The translations under genes were made by a program, and so were the position numbers. This document shows positions 16,803-24,971 of a stretch of 64,000 nucleotides of DNA, piece after piece (the stretch's first letter is position 1; each line of letters opens with the position of its first letter). The notes beneath the pieces are model-generated. The model saw nothing but the letters and a program-made list of their open reading frames with translations, was not told where the DNA came from and did not search any database. The stretch is from Dyella silvae (GTDB lineage Bacteria > Pseudomonadota > Gammaproteobacteria > Xanthomonadales > Rhodanobacteraceae), in NCBI RefSeq assembly GCF_026421305.1, contig NZ_JAPJBQ010000009.1, positions 1 through 64,000 of the forward strand, read 5' to 3'.

Positions 16803-18071
16803 TTAGATCGCCGCAGCACTGGCCGAAGCACGACGCAACAACAGCTCTTGCTCTCGCGTATTGCGGGTAAGTGATGCGGCACGCTCGAATTCGTCGCGCG
16901 CCTCACGATGACGGCCGAGCCGGCTGAGCAGTTCGCCGCGCACGCTCGGCAGCAGGTGGTACTGGCGCATCAGCGGTTCATCACGCAAGGCGTCGACGAG
17001 CGATAGTCCGACATCCGGACCAAAGGCCTGCGCGTGCGCCACCGCGCGGTTGAGCGCCACCACCGGCGACGGCATGCGTTGTGCCAGCGCGTCGTAAAGC
17101 GAGGCGATGCGCGACCAATCGGTGTCCTCCACGGATCGCGCCCTGGCATGACAGGCGGCGATAGCTGCCTGCAGCGCATACGGCCCGCCACTGCCACCCA
17201 ACGCGTCGACACGTTGCAACGCCGCCAACCCACGCCGGATCAACAGCTGATCCCAGCGTGCGCGATTTTGTTCTGCCAGCAGGATCGGTTCGCCATCGGG
17301 ACGCGTGCGCGCCGCCGTGCGCGATGCCTGGATCTCCATCAGCGCCACTAGTCCATGCACTTCCGGTTCGTTGGGTGCCAGCCCGGCGAGCACGCGGCCC
17401 AGCCTCAAGGCTTCGTCGCACAGCGCCGGGCGCATCCAGTCACCGCCCGACGTAGCGGCGTACCCTTCGTTGAAGATGAGATAGACCACTTCGAGCACCG
17501 AGGCCAGCCGCACAGCCAGCTCCTCGCCGCGCGGCACCTCAAACGGCACCTGCGCCTCGCTGAGGGAGCGCTTGGCGCGCACAATGCGCTGCGCCACCGT
17601 GGGCTCGGGCACCAGAAATGCGCGGGCGATCTCCGGCGTCGTGAGGCCGCCGAGCAGGCGCAGCGTAAGCGCCACCCGCGCCTCCGTAGACAGCACCGGA
17701 TGACAGGCTGTGAATATCAGGCTCAGCAGATCATCACCCACCGGGTTGTCGAGCATGGCATCTGGATCCCCCACGGATTGTTCGAGCTGATCCTCGATCT
17801 CGCGCGTGAGCTCGTGTTCCTTGCGCCGGTGCAGGGCATGGCGGCGCAGCTGGTCGATCGCACGATGCTTGGCCGTGGTCATCAGCCATGCGCCGGGGTT
17901 GCGGGGCACACCGGTCGACGGCCACTGCTCCAGCGCCGTCACCAGCGCGTCCTGCGCCAGTTCTTCGGCCATGCCCACATCGCGCACGATGCGGGCGAGG
18001 CCGGCAATCAGCCGGGGCGATTCGATGCGCCAGACGGCGTCGATGGTGCGGTGGATGTCGTTGGCTGCCAT
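16803..18071 (-). CDS. ECF42-type RNA polymerase sigma factor with TPR-like extension
   Basis: Extracytoplasmic-function sigma factor (422 aa). Sigma-2 covers about residues 1-85 (AEELAQDALVTALEQWP; PGAWLMTTAKHRAIDQLRR). Sigma-4 covers about 120-175 (TPEIARAFLVPEPTVAQRIVRAK). A long helical C-terminal extension follows, which is the hallmark of the ECF42 (DUF6596) group and carries TPR-like repeats. ECF42 factors have no anti-sigma factor and are usually encoded with DGPF/YCII proteins. That is seen here: the VOC and YCII genes lie directly upstream on the same strand (18127-18996). The signal and targets are unknown; self-control of this cluster is expected. Confidence 0.92.
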   Translation of the reverse strand: MAANDIHRTIDAVWRIESPRLIAGLARIVRDVGMAEELAQDALVTALEQWPSTGVPRNPGAWLMTTAKHRAIDQLRRHALHRRKEHELTREIEDQLEQSVGDPDAMLDNPVGDDLLSLIFTACHPVLSTEARVALTLRLLGGLTTPEIARAFLVPEPTVAQRIVRAKRSLSEAQVPFEVPRGEELAVRLASVLEVVYLIFNEGYAATSGGDWMRPALCDEALRLGRVLAGLAPNEPEVHGLVALMEIQASRTAARTRPDGEPILLAEQNRARWDQLLIRRGLAALQRVDALGGSGGPYALQAAIAACHARARSVEDTDWSRIASLYDALAQRMPSPVVALNRAVAHAQAFGPDVGLSLVDALRDEPLMRQYHLLPSVRGELLSRLGRHREARDEFERAASLTRNTREQELLLRRASASAAAI

Positions 18072-18126
18072 AGCCCCCGATCACAGCACCACCTCCGATG
18101 CGGCGCAAGTTCATCGCGCCCGGGTT

Positions 18127-18549
18127 TCAGGGCGGCGACATCACCATCCACTGCACACCGAAGCGGTCGCTCAGCATGCCGAAGCTGGAGGCAAAGAAGG
18201 TGGGCGAGAGCGGCATGGTGGCCTGCCCGCCACCTTCAAGCAGCGCGTCGAACCGGTGTTTGGCTTCGGCTCCGTCCTTGACGTTGAGCACGAGCGAGAA
18301 ACCGCGGAAATCCGGCGTGCCGCCGCACTCGCCATCGGACGCGTTGACCAGCGAATCGCCTATCGTGAAGGAGGCATGCATGACTTTCTCGCCATCGGCC
18401 GGAGTAGGGCAGTTGGCCTGATCGCCGGGCTGCGCCGGGGCGTCCTTGAAGCGAATCAGATGCTGCACCTGGGCGCCCACGGCCTTGCCATAGAAGGCGA
18501 GCGCCTCGTCGCAACGACCATCGAAAAACAGATAAGGCTGGATCTGCAT
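18127..18549 (-). CDS. VOC-superfamily protein (PhnB-like)
   Basis: Vicinal-oxygen-chelate fold protein of the PhnB/3-demethylubiquinone-like branch (140 aa). Landmarks are the opening QPYLFFDGRCDEALAFYGK, HASFTIGDSLVNASD in the middle and FGMLSDRFGVQWMVM at the end. It is not a proven enzyme: metal ligands are incomplete in this branch. It lies between the YCII gene (18 bases upstream) and the ECF42 sigma factor and is presumably co-transcribed with both. A role in phosphonate use is unlikely despite the family name. Confidence 0.85.
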   Translation of the reverse strand: MQIQPYLFFDGRCDEALAFYGKAVGAQVQHLIRFKDAPAQPGDQANCPTPADGEKVMHASFTIGDSLVNASDGECGGTPDFRGFSLVLNVKDGAEAKHRFDALLEGGGQATMPLSPTFFASSFGMLSDRFGVQWMVMSPP

Positions 18550-18567
18550 GACGGTGTCTCCGTTGGG

Positions 18568-18996
18568 TCAGCGGCGGTCGCACATCTTTGCGCGTAGCTG
18601 TTCTTCCTGTTCGCGCAGTTCGGGCGTAAAGGCTTCGCCGAAATCTTCTGCTTCGTACACGCGGCGGATTTCGATCTCCGACGTACCCTCCTCAAACGGG
18701 TTGGGACAGCGTTTGAGCCATTCGACGGCTTCTTCCAGCGAGCCGACCTGCAGCAACCAGAAACCGGCGATCAGCTCCTTGGTTTCCGTGAACGGCCCGT
18801 CGATGACCGTGCGCTTGTCGCCGTCATAACGGATGCGTGCGCCGCGCGAGCTGGGGTGCAGGCCTTCGCCGGCCAGCATGACGCCGGCCTTGACCAGTTC
18901 CTCGTTGAACTGGCCCATCTCGGCCAGCAGTTTCTCGCTTGGCATCTCGCCGGATTCGGACGCGCGCGTGGCGCGGACCATAGCCATGACTCGCAT
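18568..18996 (-). CDS. YCII-related (DGPF domain) protein
   Basis: DGPF/YCII domain protein (142 aa) with the diagnostic VIDGPFTETKELIAGFW motif at about 65-81. The family is related to YciI, a dimeric alpha/beta-barrel fold, and its function is unknown. It is the standard partner of ECF42 sigma factors, and here it is the first of three minus-strand genes that end with that sigma factor. I chose the ATG at 18996 because AAAGGAG lies eight bases upstream; a GTG nine bases further upstream is in frame but too close to the ribosome-binding site. Confidence 0.9.
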   Translation of the reverse strand: MRVMAMVRATRASESGEMPSEKLLAEMGQFNEELVKAGVMLAGEGLHPSSRGARIRYDGDKRTVIDGPFTETKELIAGFWLLQVGSLEEAVEWLKRCPNPFEEGTSEIEIRRVYEAEDFGEAFTPELREQEEQLRAKMCDRR

Positions 18997-19121
18997 GAGG
19001 ATCACTCCTTTGGACAGTGTGAACGGACCGCCAGAAGGCGGCTTTCATGCAGACGACGAACGGTATCCGCCGGAATCGACAGGACAGGCGAATGATTTTC
19101 CACGCAGCGCGAAAGACAGGC

Positions 19122-19185
19122 GGGAGCACCCCCTGTGCGCGACTGTGGCACCGTGGGCGAGAAGTCGCGCACTGGGTGCGCTCCC
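19122..19185. repeat. Imperfect palindrome with GTGCGCGAC arms
   Basis: GGGAGCACCC...GTGCGCGACT at the left is complementary to AGTCGCGCAC...GGGTGCGCTCCC at the right, with about 18 bases between. A single arm (CCTGTGCGCGACTA) recurs at 20922-20937. It lies between the YCII gene and ubiA, and belongs to the REP-like class. Confidence 0.65.
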
Positions 19186-19202
19186 ACTAGGGCCTGCGGC
19201 TT

Positions 19203-20222
19203 TTAGCGGACGGCCAGCGCCAGCACGATGCCGATCCACAGCGCCATGCCCAGCCAGTTGTTGTTGCGGAACGCCCACAGGCAGGCGTCGCGGTTGCGGT
19301 CGCGGATGCGCCACATCTGCCAGCCAAACAACCCGGCGGCAGCCAGCAGCCCCAGCCAGTACGGCCAGCCGAGAGCGCTGCGCTGACCCACAAACAGCAT
19401 CGCCAGCAGGAACGTACCCATCAGGATGCCCAGGATCGGCAGATCCGCATCGCCAAACAAAATGGCGGTGGACTTGGCGCCCGCCTTGATGTCGTCGTCG
19501 CGATCCACCATGGCGTACTGCGTGTCGTAGATCACCGACCACAGGATGTTGGCGATAAACAGCAGCCAGCCCACCGCCGGCACGGTGTTGGACACCGCGG
19601 CGAAGGCCATCGGAATCGACCAGCCAAAAGCCGCGCCCAGCACGACCTGCGGCATCTGCGTATAGCGTTTGGTGAACGGGTAGATCGCCGCCAGCGCGGC
19701 GCCGCCGAGCGACAGCCATACCGTGAGCTTATTGGTGAACAACACCAGCACAAACGAGAACGCCAGCAGGCAGGCGAACACCAGCAGCGCCTCGCGAGGC
19801 GTCACGCGGCCCGTCGCGATAGGGCGCCCGGCGGTGCGGGCCACCTGGGGGTCGAGCTTGCGATCCGCGAAGTCGTTGATGGCACAGCCCGCCGCGCGCA
19901 TGGAGAACACGCCCAGCGTAAAGATCACCAGCAGCTTCATGGGCGGGAAATCCGCCGCCGCCAGCCACAGCGCCCACCACGTCGGCCACAACAGCAGCAA
20001 GGCCCCGATGGGACGATCCATGCGGGTAAGCACGAGATAGTCGCGCGCCTTGGTGCGATAGCGCGCAGGCAGCCGTTGCAATAGCCAGTCCAGCACGCGC
20101 GTGGCGCGGGTGGAGCTGTCGGCCGGCTGTGCGATGCCAACCGATCTCACCGCCGGGCGCACCCGGGGCGTGGTGGACGAAGACAGGTTGCGCCGCTGGC
20201 GCTTGCGGGATGTCGGAGCCAT
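19203..20222 (-). CDS. ubiA: 4-hydroxybenzoate polyprenyltransferase UbiA
   Basis: Integral-membrane prenyltransferase (339 aa) that attaches the polyprenyl chain to 4-hydroxybenzoate in ubiquinone synthesis. The first prenyl-diphosphate site is NDFADRKLD (N116, D117, D120, D124). The second is in the [13 protein letters not shown] segment around 230-242. About 40 residues at the N-terminus (basic, Ser/Thr-rich) extend beyond the usual start; the ATG at 20222 is in frame, but an internal start near [16 protein letters not shown] cannot be excluded. chorismate lyase (ubiC), its frequent partner, is not beside it. The region upstream is the nested inverted-repeat block. Confidence 0.95.
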   Translation of the reverse strand: MAPTSRKRQRRNLSSSTTPRVRPAVRSVGIAQPADSSTRATRVLDWLLQRLPARYRTKARDYLVLTRMDRPIGALLLLWPTWWALWLAAADFPPMKLLVIFTLGVFSMRAAGCAINDFADRKLDPQVARTAGRPIATGRVTPREALLVFACLLAFSFVLVLFTNKLTVWLSLGGAALAAIYPFTKRYTQMPQVVLGAAFGWSIPMAFAAVSNTVPAVGWLLFIANILWSVIYDTQYAMVDRDDDIKAGAKSTAILFGDADLPILGILMGTFLLAMLFVGQRSALGWPYWLGLLAAAGLFGWQMWRIRDRNRDACLWAFRNNNWLGMALWIGIVLALAVR

Positions 20223-20308
20223 TCGCCCAGTTTAGCCTGCACCACCCTCACGCGTGGCGTGACCTGTTGCCCGGGTTGTCGCAACGCCGTCACAAAGCTG
20301 CCTACACT

Positions 20309-20529
20309 AGGGAAGCTCTGATCGATTCCACGCACCCGTCACCGCACGGTATGCACGCATACCGTGCGGCCCCAACATTCTGAATTGAAAAGACGGGGTG
20401 ACGTCCAGAAGGCCCACCGGCTGTGTCACGCGGCTTGAACAGACGGCCAGTCTGCCCTGCGCCACGCGACACCGCCGGTGGGCCTTCTGGACGTCATGCC
20501 GGGTACGTGGAATCGATCAGAGCTTCCCT
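20309..20529. repeat. Nested inverted-repeat block with 24-bp outer arms
   Basis: Outer arms 20309-20332 and 20506-20529 are perfect reverse complements (24 bp). Inside lie a 12-bp hairpin with a CACG loop (20342-20353 with 20358-20369) and hairpin element copy B (20399-20496). The block ends 17 bases before the first possible start codon of the FosX-like gene. It could be a small non-autonomous mobile element with the outer arms as its termini. No target duplication is obvious. Confidence 0.8.
20399..20496 (+). repeat. Hairpin element copy B: conserved core, variable arms
   Basis: Arms 20399-20421 and 20474-20496 are perfect 23-base reverse complements. GTGTC/GACAC (20423-20427 and 20468-20472) pairs inside them. 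The core 20429-20467 begins CGCGGCTTGA, carries CAGAC-ggcca-GTCTG (20440-20454), and ends CTGCGCCACGC. It is nearly identical to the core of copy A (44-83, minus), while the arms share no sequence with that copy. Confidence 0.8.
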
Positions 20530-20558
20530 GCCGCACGAAAGATCGGATGCACCGCACC

Positions 20559-20915
20559 ATGCCCAAAGCCCTGAGCCACATCGCCTTGATCGTCGCGCAT
20601 CCCACGCGCACCGCCCATTTGCTTACCGGCGTGTTCGATGACGCGCGCATCGTTCAGGAAGAGAACCCCGATGACGCCCATCCGGAAGTCATCGTGGCGC
20701 TGGCCGGCCTGGAGTTCGCCCTGATCCGTGGTAGCGGCCCTGCCGCACGCAATGGCGACCACATCGCGTTCGCCGTCAGCAAGGAAGAACAGCTGGCGTG
20801 CGCGAGGCGTCTGGACGAACTGGCGCTGGATTACCAGATGGCGCGCGGGGACACGGCGCTCTACTTCAGCGATTACGACAACCATGTGTTTGAGCTGGAG
20901 GTTGTCGAAGGCTGA
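20559..20915 (+). CDS. FosX-like VOC-fold epoxide hydrolase/glyoxalase-type protein
   Basis: Single-domain VOC protein (118 aa) resembling the FosX branch of fosfomycin resistance enzymes. Metal ligands are H7 (SHIALIV), H68 (GDHIAFAVS) and E112 (YDNHVFELEV). E43, in HPEVIVALAGLEFAL, lines up with the general-base glutamate of FosX, which hydrolyses the fosfomycin epoxide with water. Whether fosfomycin is the substrate here is not known; many chromosomal relatives are weak or inactive. ATGs at 20547 and 20559 are both possible; I chose the second because it starts next to the conserved strand. The gene stands alone, right after the inverted-repeat block. Confidence 0.7.
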   Translation: MPKALSHIALIVAHPTRTAHLLTGVFDDARIVQEENPDDAHPEVIVALAGLEFALIRGSGPAARNGDHIAFAVSKEEQLACARRLDELALDYQMARGDTALYFSDYDNHVFELEVVEG

Positions 20916-20944
20916 GGGGAACCCTGTGCGCGACTAGCCCATCC

Positions 20945-22510
20945 TCACTCCCTCAACAACAACCGATACGCCGGGTTCTCACTCTCATCCCGAAACGGAT
21001 ACCCCAACGTATCGAGAAACGCCTGGAACAACGCCCGCTCGTGCTGCGGCACCTGAATGCCGACCAGAATGCGCCCGTAATCCGCGCCTTGATTGCGGTA
21101 ATGGAACAGGCTGATATTCCAGTCCGGATGCATATGGCCGAGAAAGCGCGTGAGCGCGCCGGGCCGCTCCGGAAACTCAAAGCGATAGAGCAGCTCGTCG
21201 CGGGCGAGTGGTGAGCTGCCGCCAATCATGTGGCGCAAGTGCAGCTTTGCCAGTTCGTCGTCGGTGAGATCGAGCACGCCGAAACCATGCGTGCGGAAGG
21301 CGTCGATCAGGGTGTCGCGTTCATCGCGGCGCGTGGTCTGCACGCCCACGAAGATATGGGCTTCGGACGTGTTGCCAATGCGATAGTTGAACTCCGTGAT
21401 GCTGCGCTGATCCAGCGCCGCACAAAAGCGCCGGAAGCTGCCGCGTTCCTCGGGAATGGTGACGGCAAACACAGCCTCCCGTTGCTCACCCACCTCGGCG
21501 CGCTCGGCGACGAAGCGCAGCCGGTCAAAATTGAGGTTCGCGCCGGAGACAATGGCCACCATCGGGTGCTCCATCGCGCCGTGCGTGGCGACGTAGTGCT
21601 TGAGCCCAGCCAGCGCAAGCGCGCCTGCGGGCTCCGGGACGCTGCGCGTGTCCTGAAATACGTCACGGATGGCGGCACAGATCGCGTCGGTATCCACGCG
21701 CACCATGTCGTCCACGTAGCGGTCGCACAACGCATACGTAAGGTCACCCACGCGCTTGACCGCAGTGCCATCCGCAAACAATCCGACTTCCGCCAGCGTC
21801 ACCGGCGAGCCGGCTTGCAGCGATTGCGTCATCGCATCGGAATCACAGGTCTGCACGCCGATCACTTTGACCTCGGGCCGCAGCGCCTTCACATACCCCG
21901 CGATACCTGCCAGCAAACCGCCACCACCCACCGGTACGAAGATCGCGTGCAGCGCCCCTGGATGCTGGCGCAGAATTTCCATGCCTACCGTGGCCTGACC
22001 CGCGATCACCGCCGGGTCATCGAAGGGGTGCACAAAGGTATAGCCGTGCTCTGCCTGCAACCGCGCGGCCGCAGCCTGCGCGTCGCTGTAAGAATCGCCA
22101 GCCAGCATCACCTCCACCAGCGATCCACCGAAGCGGCGTACCGCGTCCACCTTTACCTGCGGAGCCGTCACCGGCATCACAATGATGGCGCGAATGCCAA
22201 GCCGCGCGGCCGCCAGCGCAACACCCTGCGCGTGATTACCTGCCGACGCCGCAATGACACCGCGCGCACGCTCGGCGGCGCCAAGCCCCGCCATGCGGTT
22301 GTAAGCGCCGCGCAACTTGAAGGAAAACACGGGCTGCTGATCTTCGCGCTTGAGTAAGACACGCTGGCCCAGGCGGGCCGACAGCAGCGGCGCCGCTTCC
22401 AGCGCGGTCTCGCGCGCCACGTCGTAGACGCGTGCGCCCACCGTTTGCCGCAGCAATTCGTGTTCGCTGAGACTGCTAGTGGCTGTTACGCGTTCAGCCG
22501 CCACATTCAT
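20945..22510 (-). CDS. ilvA: Threonine ammonia-lyase, biosynthetic (IlvA)
   Basis: PLP enzyme (521 aa) that deaminates threonine to 2-oxobutanoate, the committed step to isoleucine. The catalytic domain (about 1-340) has the cofactor lysine K65 in FSFKLRGAYN, SAGNHAQGVA and the glycine loop PVGGGGLLAG. The C-terminal third carries two ACT-like regulatory segments (VTIPEERGSFRRF and LYRFEFPERPGALTRF) that give isoleucine feedback. It is the last gene of the branched-chain operon and its start overlaps the ilvM stop by four bases (ATGA). Confidence 0.97.
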   Translation of the reverse strand: MNVAAERVTATSSLSEHELLRQTVGARVYDVARETALEAAPLLSARLGQRVLLKREDQQPVFSFKLRGAYNRMAGLGAAERARGVIAASAGNHAQGVALAAARLGIRAIIVMPVTAPQVKVDAVRRFGGSLVEVMLAGDSYSDAQAAAARLQAEHGYTFVHPFDDPAVIAGQATVGMEILRQHPGALHAIFVPVGGGGLLAGIAGYVKALRPEVKVIGVQTCDSDAMTQSLQAGSPVTLAEVGLFADGTAVKRVGDLTYALCDRYVDDMVRVDTDAICAAIRDVFQDTRSVPEPAGALALAGLKHYVATHGAMEHPMVAIVSGANLNFDRLRFVAERAEVGEQREAVFAVTIPEERGSFRRFCAALDQRSITEFNYRIGNTSEAHIFVGVQTTRRDERDTLIDAFRTHGFGVLDLTDDELAKLHLRHMIGGSSPLARDELLYRFEFPERPGALTRFLGHMHPDWNISLFHYRNQGADYGRILVGIQVPQHERALFQAFLDTLGYPFRDESENPAYRLLLRE

Positions 22511-22752
22511 GGCGTGCTGGCGGCCGGGTGGGTGACTTCGATGACATCCACCAGTTTGCGGGTTTGCTTGATGATCTGTTCCACGGTGTCGTCGGCGCCG
22601 TGCATCACCAACGTCAGTTGCGATACGGCGGGATCGCGCGTGGCGGCAACGGTGAGCGAGTCGATATTGCAGTGGCGCGCGGCGAACAGGCCGGCGACGC
22701 GCATTAGTGCGCCGGATTCGTTTTGCAGAAGGATGGATAGCGTGTGTTTCAT
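22507..22752 (-). CDS. ilvM: Acetolactate synthase small subunit, IlvM type
   Basis: Short ACT-domain regulatory subunit (81 aa) beginning KHTLSILLQNESGALMRVAG. Its length matches the E. coli IlvM type rather than the ~160-aa IlvH/IlvN, so it is an ACT domain with no C-terminal half. It should bind the large subunit IlvG, raise its activity and set valine sensitivity. It sits between ilvG and ilvA as in enterobacterial ilvGMEDA, and overlaps ilvA by four bases. The 105-base gap to ilvG holds a palindromic repeat. Confidence 0.9.
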   Translation of the reverse strand: MKHTLSILLQNESGALMRVAGLFAARHCNIDSLTVAATRDPAVSQLTLVMHGADDTVEQIIKQTRKLVDVIEVTHPAASTP

Positions 22753-22774
22753 GGCAACCCCTTACGCCTCCTAC

Positions 22775-22854
22775 TCGTCATTCCAGCGGAAGCTGGAATC
22801 CAGTGCCTTGTAGGTCGGAAAAGTCACTGGGTTCCAGCTTTCGCTGGAACGACG
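22775..22854. repeat. Palindromic repeat between ilvG and ilvM
   Basis: TCGTCATTCCAGC... at 22775-22804 is complementary, with a few mismatches, to 22826-22854. It is a member of the repeat family at 16637 and lies inside the operon, where it could form an RNA hairpin that affects processing or relative expression of the flanking genes. Confidence 0.8.
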
Positions 22855-22857
22855 CTG

Positions 22858-24723
22858 CTAGAACATGTCGCTCTTCGAATCTCCAACCTCTGCTGGCGCC
22901 ACGCGCGACGGAATGAAATCACCGGTGATCATCTGCGCATACGTCGCGCCCGGCCCCACCATCGGGTACACGCCGGCATCTGGGTCGATCATCACTTCCA
23001 GAAAGGCCGGACCTTCAAACGCAATGAAATCGGCAATGGTGGCGGCTAGCTCCGCCTTGTCTTCGAGCCGCTTCGCCCACTCAAAGCCATCGGCCTGTGC
23101 TGCCTTGATGAAGTCCTTCTTGTGCAGGCTCTTGTCGGACGAAGCAAAGCGGCCACGGAAGAACAGCTTCTGCCATTGCCGCACCATGCCGTCGCCGATG
23201 TTGTTGAGCACCACCACCTTCACCGGCAGGCCGTAGGTGGTGACGGTCTCAAGCTCGCCCAGGTTCATGCGAATGCTGGCGTCACCGTCGATATCGATCA
23301 CCACCGCATCGCGGCGCGCGAACTGCGCGCCAATCGCGGCTGGCAGGCCGAAGCCCATGGTGCCCATGGAGCCGGAGGTGAGCCAATGCCGCGGCTCGCG
23401 GAAATCGAAGTACTGCGCCGCCCACATCTGGTGTTGCCCGACGCCGGTGCTGATCACGGCTCGGCCCTGCGTGTGGCGATTGATCGCCTCGATCACGGCC
23501 TGCGGCTGAATCAACGGGCTTTCGCGATCGTAGTTCAACGCATGCGTTTGCTTCAGTGCGCCGATGTGATCGTGCCAGTGGGCATAGCGGCCTTCGGCGC
23601 CAAAATTGAAGCCGTGCCGCACGCCAAATTGATGGAGACGAGACAGCGTGCGATCCAGGTCGCCGTGATGATGCCAGTGTACGGACTTCACCTTGCCGAT
23701 CTCGGCCGGATCGATATCGATCTGTGCGATGAAACGCGCATGGGGGGCGAAGCGATCCGGCACGCTCGCGACGCGGTCGTCGAAACGCGCGCCAAGCGCC
23801 AGCAAAAAGTCGCAGTCTTCCACCGCATAGTTGGCATACGCGGTGCCGTGCATGCCAAGCATGTGCAAGGCGAGCGGTTCGGTCGTGTCGATGGCGCCGA
23901 GGCCCATCAGGGTCGTCGTCACGGGCAAGCCGAACTGCGCGACGAAAGCGCGCAACGTGGCCGATGCCTCGCCGGCAATCACACCGCCGCCTGCATAGAT
24001 CAGCGGGCGCCTGGCCTTGGCCAGCGCGTCAAAAAAGGCGTCGCACTGTGCATCGTCCACGCGGGCGGTTTGAATCGCATGCTGGCGCGCGCGGTAGCCG
24101 GGAATGGGTAACGTGCCTTCACCGGCGAAGGTGAGCGTGGTGTTCTGCACGTCTTTCGGAATGTCGACCACCACCGGGCCGGGACGTCCGCTGCGCGCGA
24201 TTTCGAAGGCCGTGCGCAAAGTTGCTTCCAGCCGCTCTGGATCCGTGAGCAGGAACACGTGTTTGGCGCACGGGCTCATGATGTTGCTGACCGGAGCCTC
24301 CTGAAACGCATCGCTGCCCAGCGCACCGGTGGGCACCTGGCCACAGATCACCACCATCGGCACCGAGTCGGACATCGCATCGCGTACCGGTGTCACCATG
24401 TTGGTGGCGCCTGGGCCGGAAGTGACAATGGCCACGCCTACCTTGCCCGACGCGCGCGCATAGCCTGCGGCCATGAACCCCGCGCCCTGCTCGTTGGCGG
24501 GCACGATCAGCGGCATCGGCTCGCCGCCCAGTGGCGAGAGGTGCGTGGCGTTGTAACGAAACACGGCGTCATACACCGGCAGAATGGCGCCGCCCGAGTA
24601 ACCGAACAGCACGCCGACGCCTTCATCGGCCAATACCTGCACGACCACTTCCGCGCCGCTCATGGACTGGCCGGCGAGCGGATGGGTGGAAGCGTGTGAG
24701 GGTAGGTCCTTCTGAAGTGGCAT
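22858..24723 (-). CDS. ilvG: Acetolactate synthase large subunit
   Basis: TPP- and FAD-dependent acetohydroxyacid synthase (621 aa) that makes 2-acetolactate for valine/leucine and 2-aceto-2-hydroxybutanoate for isoleucine. The activating glutamate is in VPANEQGAGFMAAGYARA, and the Mg-TPP motif is in IDIDGDASIRMN. The central FAD-binding and C-terminal TPP domains are complete. I chose the ATG at 24723 (MPLQKDLPSHAS); a TTG eight codons upstream is also in frame. Pairing with an IlvM-type small subunit supports the IlvG name over IlvB/IlvI, but the sequence alone does not separate them. Confidence 0.95.
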   Translation of the reverse strand: MPLQKDLPSHASTHPLAGQSMSGAEVVVQVLADEGVGVLFGYSGGAILPVYDAVFRYNATHLSPLGGEPMPLIVPANEQGAGFMAAGYARASGKVGVAIVTSGPGATNMVTPVRDAMSDSVPMVVICGQVPTGALGSDAFQEAPVSNIMSPCAKHVFLLTDPERLEATLRTAFEIARSGRPGPVVVDIPKDVQNTTLTFAGEGTLPIPGYRARQHAIQTARVDDAQCDAFFDALAKARRPLIYAGGGVIAGEASATLRAFVAQFGLPVTTTLMGLGAIDTTEPLALHMLGMHGTAYANYAVEDCDFLLALGARFDDRVASVPDRFAPHARFIAQIDIDPAEIGKVKSVHWHHHGDLDRTLSRLHQFGVRHGFNFGAEGRYAHWHDHIGALKQTHALNYDRESPLIQPQAVIEAINRHTQGRAVISTGVGQHQMWAAQYFDFREPRHWLTSGSMGTMGFGLPAAIGAQFARRDAVVIDIDGDASIRMNLGELETVTTYGLPVKVVVLNNIGDGMVRQWQKLFFRGRFASSDKSLHKKDFIKAAQADGFEWAKRLEDKAELAATIADFIAFEGPAFLEVMIDPDAGVYPMVGPGATYAQMITGDFIPSRVAPAEVGDSKSDMF

Positions 24724-24872
24724 GTTCACGGTGATCGGGTTTCCCAAGGAGCCGCCGTGGCAATGGCGGTGAGTAGCGGTTTGAAAGCTCCCTCCCTTGT
24801 TTGCAAGGAGGGGTGGCGAGGGGCACGTGCGGGGTGGTGGTCCCTCTCATGCGAAACGAACACTCCCATCGC

Positions 24873-24961
24873 CGTCATCCCTGCGAAAGCAGGGATCCAG
24901 TGCCTTTGAAGTCTTGCGGCGCGTCAAAAGTCACTGGATTCCTGCCTTCGCAGGGATGACG
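24873..24961. repeat. Palindromic repeat between ilvC and ilvG
   Basis: CGTCATCCCTGCGAAAGCAG... (24873-24901) pairs with 24933-24961, with a loop of about 31 bases. It is of the same family as 16637 and 22775. The 248-base gap between ilvC and ilvG also holds a degraded copy of the CTCTCCC-type repeat (about 24783-24850); nothing else is visible there. Confidence 0.8.
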
Positions 24962-24971
24962 AGCAATGGCA

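Noticed and set aside
24783-24850. A further full copy of the CTCTCCC repeat
   Set aside because: Only scattered matches remain; the terminal hairpins are broken, so at best it is a degraded remnant.
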